This document shows, in pieces, positions 50,501 to 54,900 of a stretch of 64,000 nt of DNA. Source of the DNA: Roseibium salinum. Lineage in GTDB: Bacteria > Pseudomonadota > Alphaproteobacteria > Rhizobiales > Stappiaceae. Where the stretch lies: positions 4,652,501 to 4,716,500 of the forward strand of contig NZ_JAPEVI010000003.1 in the NCBI RefSeq assembly GCF_026240905.1, read 5' to 3'. Below the pieces are notes generated by a model. That model saw nothing but the letters and a program-made list of their open reading frames with translations, did not search any database and was not told where the DNA came from. Numbering within the stretch: position 1 is the stretch's first letter; each line of letters opens with the position of its first letter. Both the position numbers and the translations under genes were made by a program.

Positions 50501-50686
50501 GCCTGCCAGAGCCTGAAATCGGGCGAATGCCGCCTTGCCATCGCCGGAGGGGTCAACCTGACGATCCACCCGGCGAAATTCGAAGCCCTGAGCCGGGCCG
50601 GGCTCGTCGGAAGTCATCCCGGCAGCCGGGCGTTCTCAGGGGGGACGGCTATCTTCCGGCCGAGGCCGTCGGCGCCGTATTGCTGA
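35507..50686 (+). CDS. PKS2, trans-AT polyketide synthase, ACP6 to truncated KS11 (frameshifted)
   Basis: As read, 5059 residues. Order by approximate residue: ACP6 50-125; KS7 214-648, DH 817-1082, KR 1095-1495, ACP 1530-1605; KS8 1662-2100, DH 2282-2528, ACP 2545-2620; KS9 2672-3108, DH 3275-3532, ACP 3550-3625; KS10 3663-4095, KR 4262-4675, ACP 4705-4780; KS11 from 4819, broken after about 5045. ATG 35507 overlaps the monooxygenase stop; longer in-frame starts would run into that gene. At 50639-50644 a run of six G shifts the frame and a stop follows at 50684. Adding one G restores a single 6826-residue protein ending at 55986, with KS11, ACP, C, A, T and TE in the other frame. I therefore treat 35507-55986 as one gene, either misread, mutated or slippage-corrected. 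Confidence 0.9.
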   Translation: MTSGGGGDLRDRMAGLIDKELVERARLRLDAERQDARSLKGAAAGETELSAEDRLARDVWKIAAAALRMPEDQLDPQENLANLGIDSIAITEVMVQISRHFGISVAPTTFFEARHVEDLSAILFARHGAAITGHYAKADAAETGEPDVPEPAALPDQNEDRREIPAPAQNLEVSWIARHMKAAAGSRKPAAKTPGRQKPASPAAVSDTAPAAVPIAIISMEGMFPQSPDLDTFEAHLAAGDDCIEEIPGDRWDWRSVHGDPKKGSFTDVKYGGFVPDVDRFDAAFFNISPREAELMDPQHRLFMECVWHLIERAGHAPGSLSGKKIGLFLGINLLDYTNMVNQAGIMEAQQLTGIGHAFCPNRLSFLLDIHGPSEVIDTACSSSLVAVHRAVMSIRHEGCEMAIAGGSNLMLSPTQHIMFSKVGMITPDGRCKTFSSQANGYARADGVGAVLLKRLDLAERDGDPILGVIRGSAEHHGGGATSLTAPNPKAQARLIIEAHRQAGVDPRSIGLIECHGTGTPLGDPIEVEGLRLAFTELFKDRGIEIPEAATIGLGSVKSNIGHAETAAGVAGLIKVLLAIRSRTRYRTLHCADPNPLLELEGGLFFLLQDAEPWDQPVVDGVRQPRRAGLSSFGAGGANVHLVIEDYPQGRETPSAPLPQPVVVPVSARSKAALNDMIAWLREVAGSTGLAEFAYTLQTGRDAMRHRVAFVAADTGELVERIDAFLAGDETRAAVGEVPAGRRERKDPLDPSTVPAETVAARWAAGDDVDWLALYGDIRPRRVSLPGYAFQRKRFWLPEDAMCAPVKAISLRPVRQGDGCYQVRFTGAEHFLADHRVAGRPTLPGVAYLELARRAAEEEGFVRPVLRQVVWMTPLAVDAPVDVTCEFSRTPEGGARIEISSRPGSGERIVHAQMRVSSGEQSKGRTADLASLQSAPARHLDSADIYSVFDAMGLAYGPAHRVLTKLSVLSEAENGGEVLARIELPDDLLKSQDDFQLHPSLLDGALQAAIGLVPKDDGSGQTALPFSIDTVEVSGPCKAQMWAHVRQQTSGSASQRKMDIDLVADNGSVRVALSGFATRLLARSGNQDILRFKPVWKPLPTAPAVEDGRRKIVLVVSPEIDLQKLSSGLAGWECRRLDDNPDASLAERYAHLARQLMAVAQDLLKDGSGLIQLVFGPQARDLPLGGLAAMLRSISREHPKITGQVLFLSEEVPENELAGTLRQAAMAASGALLRLRPDGLAAEVWQQTGAGPEKVDPPWRPEGVYLITGGTGKLGRLLASDILERQPNATVVLASRNAPSPELAAWIEETPGLHHRFVDLADENALTAMVAAIREEHGGLDGVIHAAGVVQDGALAGKTPDQLGTVLGPKVTGAVALDKAIADAPLDFLVLFSSISGIVGNAGQADYAAANAFLDGFAEDREQRRRNGLCRGRTVSIAWPLWREGGMGLDAAQQNLMRRSTGLVPLETRTGLEAFHGALNDTAARVLIAAGNTAKIRDFVAGTFEARVSAPSAEADTARMRPSVNAENLRRRVLACLTEETGAQLKVSPDDLDPDEELAEYGFDSIGFTQFANRLNDRFDLEITPTLFFEYPTLGGLAEHLGSEWPEAMVAALGIAPEPADERGGELEAPRALETQADDRSAVAPAAPRREAASEQRADGAIAIIGMSCCFPGAPDVAAFWEVLRQGRDCIEEIPPDRWDWRDYWGDPLSEPGRGNVKWGGFIEGMAEFDAPFFGISAPEARMMDPQQRLLLTQAWRLMEDAGYAPASLKGSQTGVFIGTADTGYARLVAGSGSAIEGYAMAGLAPSLGPNRISYYYDFHGPSIAVETACSSALIAIHRAVEAIRSGHCTAAIAGGINALLNPEAFVGFSKAGMLSPGGKCKPFSANADGYARGEGVGLVFLKPLADAERDGDRILAVIRASAENHGGHAASLTAPNPRAQADLLRTAYARAGFDPRTVSYIEAHGTGTPLGDPIEVEALTAAFTDLARQAEADHGPAPDQVCTLGSVKSNIGHLELAAGVAGLIKVLLQMRHGEIAASLHSEVLNPHLKLERSPFRVARHASAWQRPLDIESRALPLRAGVSSFGFGGSNAHVVLEEYAATGENERAPVLVSSPELIVLSARSESQLTESAVLLEAFLSGPGRAAELCDIAHTLQVAREPMEFRLGFLAASKDEIRDRLGAFIQGNAGSPVHTGRLAANRKATSVLATDGPLREAASSLADRGRADDLLALWVGGFSVDWTSIRKARPGRRIALPGYPFARTSYWVGKAAPPAASRQQQVPGYELSLDGSESFVRDHLVLGARVLPGVMCFELVRAALSRQGEGTGGFELIGHSWTEPLPVESGPERIEVSLDRGGSGDLQYAVTASGGRRHIARGVARLLKHVAAPQADLEGARKAAGQEVDVEALYRRFADMGLQYGPAQRAVTGLWKGAETVLARLELPAAADRTPKLNPAILDGALQAVLGLEDERSDGLALPYSVRSVQVFAETEPRMWAIIRPGIGGASIDICDDSGKVAISLRDFTVRPAASGNEPSGSQPVRTADRQARALALVTEIAARTLEVEPEVLDVDAELGDFGFDSITMTAFASRINAELGLSLTPADFFEFATLARLGEHIAGDLSDGQLGLDGETSGAAAASWNDGSAAIPDDSPAFPAAFDAGPEQGERGGGDPVVIVGQSGAFPMARDTDEFWSNLIAGRDCISRIPEDRWDWRAVDGDPKLQPGKTDIHWGGFTDGVFEFDPLFFNISPREAKLMDPQQRLMLIHAWKAIEDAGHSPKSLAGRKVGVFVGTSSSGYSDAVEDDAGGEGYVATGSVPSVGPNRISYFLDLHGPSEPVETACSSSLVALHRAVQAIEAGDCDMALVGGVNTIVTPDAHINFAKAGMLSPDGRCKTFSAAANGYVRGEGVGMLFLRRRSDAQRDGDPILATVLSTAINHGGHANSLTAPNTQAQAELLKAAYGKAGIDPRTVGYIEAHGTGTALGDPVEINALKSAFSSFCGTGHELTGEGIALGSVKTNIGHLELAAGVAGVIKVLKQFEHRRLAPSLHCSEINPFIDLEGTPFRIVREASAWTPVTDGKGFALPLRAGVSSFGFGGVNAHSVLEEYRPEPPASADSSVGPFLFVISARDKERLAEIVTNLLDFLERDRARDLDPADLAHTLQVGRAALRERLAIVAGSVEELAGILKTYLSEGTASGLWTTAEATRSEGTLSRSAGLTEIARHWVDGGSVDWLSFATRPHRRLRLPTYPFARDIHNSRRISAVGERPANVSGEADLSVRLDAGDFYLQDHRINGWSILPGAMSIEFARKAVEVKTGSHGQPLAFSNISWRRPVELETRQADVLLPLKQTGDDAWSVSMVQPGQVSNEYMRAEVRTTDLPEPPPHLALDDLARACDREHDPDWLYACYASLGIDYGPAFRAVTGLKSGKNTVLARLRLPEAARRAGGTYGLHPVIVDAAFHSALALFAGDGEEVLALPYGIDRMSVFGLTTETMWAHLQARKVAGGIRKLDIDLADGAGRVLVRIEGFTLRLLKQTGPKPDTPAETLPARTPSLREATERYFAALVARETLIDAAAITLSAPLEDYGIDSILITRLTDELERDFGPLSKTLFFEHQTLGALVDHFLNAHAARLAGLLGAAENEPRGAVPSRAAVVQKAQKPGTEEPVAIIGLGGRYPGARTLHEFWQNLAGGRDNITEIPAGRWDHSLYFDPERKAGKTTSKWGGFIEGHDRFDPMFFNIAPRDAQFMDPQERLFLQCAWEVLEDAGYTRATVAPGRDGLAGGDVGVFAGVMWEEYQLYGAERSALGQPLAIPGSPASIANRVSYFLNFHGPSIAVDSMCSSSLTAIHLACESLRTGDCSVALAGGVNLTPHPNKYLALSQSRFLSSKGRCESFGEGGDGYVPAEGVGAVLLKPLSRAEADGDRIHGVILGSALNHGGKTNGYTVPNPGAQAAVIEKALRRSGVSAGDISYVEAHGTGTSLGDPIEIASLSKVFGNGRDGDQTVAIGSVKSNIGHAESAAGIAGLTKILLQLKHGRLVPSLHSQHLNPNIDFAATPFRVQQRLDDWQRDEGPRIAGLSSFGAGGSNAHFVVAEYVDEVQNRQAPGPAIYPFSARDACRLEVLVARFRAALDNLEETQLPSAAYVLQEGREAFEERLAIVAEGKADLAARLDRVLAGETDAAGVYRGTSARERAAPDHTLPLEILAGEWVRGARIDWPELRPGPKPRPVSLPTYPFAEDYCWLPELEMLAEHAARPQAPLPMLFAPLWQEQPDPGSEPAAASFRTVVLCGDLAKDRELADALRDTGAEVVQLDGSSGPIDKRYEFHASKLLDLLKKPGVQRAQNRVLQVVVPGDGGDGLLEGLGGMLRCAALEQSKLSCQLIAVKGTREALAGNLTADAAHARDREMIRYCDGRRHVRRWRDLDPAVPAGWSPWKENGVYLLTGGAGGIGLSVARHIAETGNRPRLWLTGRSLMTGEVTERLAEVEALGARIRYRQVDVTDPAGVMALLEEIERTDGQLTGVIHGAGLTRDGLLLNKDDATLREVLAPKVTGLRVLDDALGDRALEFFVLFASAAGALGNPGQSDYAAANAFLDRYALERNTRVGAGTRQGRTVSIDWPYWREGGMKMDARTMEAMEREAGVRPLETGPGLAALEAVLAGNEDQVLVLEGDRDRLRRILQPVRPDPLLRPTPAARRVDEVRRSEPEALPADRDELVALIRSCFSRCLGIPQDKLGMDDTIDRFGVDSVSALEIVEALEEIFGPLPQTILFEVPTIGQLADELIARGVAPASYRPRSAPSEQEPASVRLSATSGGERRNPEIDGIAIIAVEGRYPGAATIEAFSALLREGRDAITEIPPDRAHLLPRFSERKGEPDSSYCKWGGFLADVDRFDAEFFGYTPRAADLADPQERLFLETSWHLLERAGITRKRLAEQYDKRVGVFVGSMYQQYSGVRNDVETRKLLALSSYSGIANRVSFFLDLQGPSVAVDSMCSSGLQAVHQACQSLKSGECRLAIAGGVNLTIHPAKFEALSRAGLVGSHPGSRAFSGGTAIFRPRPSAPYC
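35650..35890 (+). other. PKS2 N-terminal ACP completing split module 6
   Basis: The first domain of PKS2 is an ACP with Ser about residue 87 in LGIDSIAI. It has no Trp flag. A charged, Arg-rich stretch of about 45 residues precedes it and may serve as a docking segment for the PKS1 C-terminus. An Ala/Pro-rich linker of about 90 residues separates it from KS7. Confidence 0.85.
36140..40330 (+). other. PKS2 module 7: KS-DH-KR-ACP
   Basis: KS7 has DTACSSS (Cys about 381), ECHGTGT and NIGHAET. DH is intact: DHRVAGRPTLPG (His about 834), YGPAHR and HPSLLDGALQ. KR has ITGGTGKLG and DYAAANAF. ACP Ser is about 1565 in YGFDSI. It should yield an enoyl intermediate. Confidence 0.88.
40480..43370 (+). 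other. PKS2 module 8: KS-DH-ACP without KR
   Basis: KS8 is complete (ETACSSA, EAHGTGT, NIGHLEL). DH looks active: DHLVLGARVLPG (His about 2298), YGPAQR and NPAILDGALQ. No KR is present between DH and ACP (Ser about 2581, FGFDSI). Dehydration needs a hydroxyl, so reduction must come from elsewhere, or the DH isomerises a double bond or acts on an upstream intermediate. Confidence 0.85.
43510..46390 (+). other. PKS2 module 9: KS-DH-ACP without KR
   Basis: KS9 is complete (ETACSSS, EAHGTGT, NIGHLEL). DH motifs are DHRINGWSILPG (His about 3289), YGPAFR and HPVIVDAAFH. As in module 8 there is no KR. ACP Ser is about 3588 in YGIDSI. Confidence 0.85.
46490..49860 (+). other. PKS2 module 10: KS-KR-ACP
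   Basis: KS10 has DSMCSSS, EAHGTGT and NIGHAES. KR has LTGGAGGIG and DYAAANAF. ACP Ser is about 4744 in FGVDSV. It leaves a beta-hydroxyl or, with DH activity from a neighbour, could supply the substrate for dehydration. Confidence 0.87.
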
Positions 50687-51910
50687 AGCCCCTTGCCCGG
50701 GCCCTGGCGGACGGCGACACGATCCTTGGCGTGGTGAGGGGCAGTCTTGCAAACCATGCCGGCCATTCTGCCGGCTATGGCGTGCCCAATGCGGAAGCGC
50801 AGGTCCGACTTCTTGAGGACGCTTTTTCCAGCGCCGGCATCGATCCCACGACCATCGGTTTTGTCGAGGCGGCAGCGACGGGCTCGCAAATCGGCGATGC
50901 CGTTGAACTGAGAGCCCTCGGTCAGGTCTATTCAGGTCGAGCAGGCGATGGTGGGCCGATTGCCATCGGATCGGTCAAGACCCAGATCGGCCATGCCGAG
51001 GCCGCCTCCGGTCTGGCGCAGCTCACCAAGGTGCTGCTGCAGTTCGAGGCGCGGATGCTGTTTCCCTCAACGGGGTTCGAAGCGTCTGACCTTTTGAAGA
51101 CTGCGCCCTTCCGGCCGCAGACAAGCCTGACGCCATGGTCACCGCCGATCGTTGGCGGCGAACCGGTTCCGAGGCGGGCGGCGATCAGTTCCTTCGGAGC
51201 GGGCGGATCCAATGTCCATCTGATCCTGGAAGAGCCGCCCGCTGTTCCGGCGATCATCGAGGAGGAAATCCGGCCGCGACCGTTCCCGGTCTCCGCCAGG
51301 ACGCCCGGGCAGCTTGCCGAGCTCCGCCGGCAGCTGGCGGTCTTTCTCCGCAGTACCGAACAGGTATCCATGGCCGCCGTTTCGCGCACCTTGCGCCACG
51401 GCCGCGAGCGGTTCGACTGCTGCATCGCGTTTGTTGCCACCACCCCGGAAGAGCTGGCGGCAAAGCTGGACGATCCCGCATATCGGGAAGACCCCCGAAC
51501 CCTTGCCTCGGCCGCAGATCAGGATGAGGCAAGCGGGCCCATGCTGGTTCTGCCGGGCTATCCGTTCGCACGTGAAAGGCACTGGTTGCCGCAGGGACCC
51601 GGCTCCGGCCCGGCCGCTGAAATCCCGCAGGCCGAAACCTTGACGATGCCACGGGCCGAGGAAACCGCGGAAGTGGCGGTATCACCGGATCGGGACGCCC
51701 TTCGGCAGATCACCCGAACCCTTGCTGCCGAGCTTGGCTGCAGGACGGAAAATGTCGACGTCGATGCGCCCCTGGCCGATGTCGGTCTGGATTCCATGGG
51801 CCGTATGCGGCTCGGCTATGCGATCGAGGAAAGCTTCGGCGTTGCTCTTGAGCCGGAAGCGTTCGAACCCCCGCAAACCGCCCGCTCGCTGGTGGAAAAC
51901 CTGCTTTCCG
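49960..51910 (+). other. module 11: non-elongating KS0 and ACP, spanning the frameshift
   Basis: KS11 keeps the Cys (DSMCSSG) and the second His (QIGHAEA), but the first catalytic His motif reads VEAAATGS instead of EAHGTGT. This loss marks transfer-only KS0 domains, which are common just before an NRPS C domain. The reading frame changes at 50639-50644 inside the domain. A short linker ends in YPFARERHW, then an ACP with Ser in VGLDSM (about 51796). Confidence 0.83.
50639..50644 (+). other. run of six G: frameshift point inside KS11
   Basis: Codons before the run read ...AFS in the PKS2 frame. After it the conserved KS segment GDGYLPAEAVGAVLLKPL continues one frame lower (-1). Seven G would keep the frame. 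With six, the upstream frame stops at 50684-50686. The conserved residues are continuous on both sides, so only one base is at fault. Confidence 0.92.
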
Positions 51911-54900
51911 GGAGTGCCGGGTCCAAGGCCGGTCACATCCGCCAGGCGCCCGCCAGGGCCGGTTCCTTCCAGATGCCGCTTGCAGACTCCCAGAAGGGGC
52001 TTTGGGTGCTCCAGTCGCTGTTTCCACAATCGAGCGACTACAACGTGCCCCTGGCCTTCAAATGCCGGAACATGGACAGCCGCGCCCTGAAAGAGGCTGC
52101 AGAATGGCTGGCGTCAGCCTATCCGATCCTCGCTACGCGAGTGATGGAGAACGACGGGGACCCCTGGCTGGTGGCAAGCGGGGAGGGGATTTCGTTTCAA
52201 TCCTCGCCCTTGCCGAAGGAAATCGAGGCCGCGGAATTCGTCAGCCAGTGCGCGCGCGCGCCATTCGACCTGAAAGACGGCGGGTTCCGCGTCGAGCATT
52301 TTACCGGCGGACAGCTTGAACAGGACGAAAGTATCCTTCTGCTGGTGGCACATCATATTGTCACCGACGGCGTGTCCTCGGCCGTAATGACCTGCAAGTT
52401 CTGGGAAGCCTACAGCCACTTTGCCGGCTCGGGACCGCTCCCGTCCGGCGAGAGCGGCGCAGATTATGCGGAATTTGCGGCGTGGGAAACGGAACACGTG
52501 CGATCGGCGGACGGACAGGCGCAAAAACGCTACTGGCTCGAAAAACTTCGCCACTACCGTCCCGACCTGGCGTTGCCGATGGAAGCCGGTTTGGAGCAGG
52601 AAGGTCCGGCGAACGGGCAGACTGCGGAACAGCGGCTGCCTGAGGCGCTCAGCAACAGGGTCCGGGAAACCGCCAGGGCGAAGGGCATCAGCCCGGCGGC
52701 CTTCTATCTCGGCATCTTCACCACACTGTTGTACCGCTATTCCGGGACGCAAGATATCGTCATCGGTGTACCGACGGCACGGCGTCCCGCGCGCAGATTT
52801 GCCCAGACGCTCGGCTATTGCGCCAACATGATCGCGCTACGGATCGACGTCGATCCCGCCCGGACCTTTGCGGCCCTGTCAGCCGAAATCGGCCTGGAAC
52901 TCTCCGAAGGCTTGAAGCGGAGCGATTTTCCCTTCGCGGCAATCGCGCGCGAGTGGGGCGGTGCGGACATCGGCACGGCGCCCTACCAGGTCACCTTCGC
53001 CTATCAGAATTTTGCCCTGGATGCCGGTGACCTGGAGATTTTTTCAGGCGGACAGGTCGTTCTCATGCCGCAGATCCGCCAACTGGGCGGCGAAGACCTC
53101 GGCATGGAGGTCCAGCACGAGCCGGGCGGCGCTCTGGTCATTCTCAACTATGACGGCAACCGGTTCTCCCGCGACAGGATCGAGCGCATGTTCGGCCATT
53201 TCCGGCAGATGCTCGAGGCCGCTCTGGACGACGACGAGGTTCCCGTCTCCGCCCTGCCGCTGCTGACAAAGGCGGAAACGAACCGGGCCCTCTATCACTG
53301 GAGTATCTCCGGCCGGGGCAGCCCGGCAGGCGAACCGGTCCATGACCAGGTCCTGGCAAGCGCCCGGAACAGACCAAGCGCAATTGCGATCACTGACGGC
53401 GACAGGACCGTCAGCTACAGGGAGCTGTTCGCAAGGAGCAAGCGCATTGCCCGGTCTCTTGAAAAGGCGGGTGTGCAAAAGGGCGACCGCGTGGCCGTTC
53501 TCCTCAACCGGGAGGCCGGCGCGATTGCCGCCATGCTCGCCGTGATGAGCGTCGGTGCGGTCTGGGTGCCGGTGGAACCGGATTTTCCGGACGATCGGAT
53601 CGCCTCCATCCTGAAGGATTCGGGGAGCGTTGCGCTTCTCACACGCGGGGCGTTTGCCGCCAGGCTTCGCGGGCTCTGCGGCCATACGGCGAAGATCATA
53701 GATCTGGATCGGCTGAAAACCGGCCTGCCGGGCCGCTTTGCACGGTATCCGAGGGCGGCAATTCATGCGGACGACCCGGCCTATATCATCTATACGTCCG
53801 GCTCGACGGGCACGCCGAAAGGCGTGGTGGTGTCTCACGGGGCGCTTTCCGGCCATTGCGGGGTCATTGCCAGGGAATACGGTCTCGGTGCGCAAGACGT
53901 GGTGCTGCAGTTCGCCTCCATGGTCGTGGACACCGCGATCGAGCAGATCCTTCCCGTTCTCGTTCAAGGCGGCAGGCTGGTCCTGCGGCCGCAGGAGCTC
54001 CTCCAGGCAGCGGACTTCCTTTCGTTCCTGAAGGAAAAGGCGATCACTGTCGCCGATCTCCCGCCGGCCTATCTCCATGATGTCTTGAGGTCATGGGACC
54101 GCGGCAATGCGGACCTTTCCGGCCTTGGGCTGCGGCTGATGATCGCCGGCGGAGAGGTTCTTGCTCCGGAAGTCGTGGAGGCGTGGAGCCGGTGCGGCCT
54201 GAGCCGGATCAGGCTGGTGAACGCCTATGGCCCGACCGAAGCAACGGTGACCGCCCTGGTGCACACGGTTAAACCGGGCATGAAGGAGCGCAACATCCCC
54301 ATCGGCAGGCCGCTGCCGGGAACCGAAGTCTATATTCTGGACCGCGAGGGAAATCTCGTGCCGGACGGGGTCGTCGGCGAACTTCATCTCGGCGGAGACC
54401 GGCTGGCGATCGGCTACCACGGCTGCGAAGACGTTACCGCGGCCAAGTTCCGCGACCATGCTGTCGGTCCAAAGGTTATACGCCTCTATGCAACGGGCGA
54501 TCTCGCCTGCTTCCGGCCCAACAGCGGCGGTGTCATCGAGTTCCGGGGACGGATCGACGATCAGGTGAAAATCCGCGGACACAGAGTGGAACTCGGCGAA
54601 ATCGAAGCGGCTATCCTCGCCTGCGGCGTCGCCGAGGCCGCGGTCGTCATCGACCGGAACAGGGATGGCGAGACCTTTCTGACCGCCCATGTGGGCGACC
54701 CATGGGACACATGTGACGAGGAGCAATTGCGCCGGCACATTGCCGCGTCCCTTCCCGCGCACATGATGCCGTCCCGCTGGACGCGTTCGGACCTTCTGCC
54801 CAAAACGCCCGGCGGCAAGATCGACCGCAGGGCGCTCAGCTCAAGGCCGGCTGCCTTCGGAGGGGCCAGGGGCGAGGTTCGGGGACCGCGGGACCGCCTG

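Noticed and set aside
47024..50617. Very long open frame on the minus strand (also 41630-44980, 19642-22470 and 9307-10926)
   Set aside because: They lie opposite strongly supported PKS or transporter domains and have no motifs of their own; high GC content makes antisense frames stay open.
13435..50686. Repeated KS and ACP segments as DNA repeats
   Set aside because: They are homologous protein domains with diverged DNA, not direct repeats; only the two tandem ACPs of module 5 look recently related.
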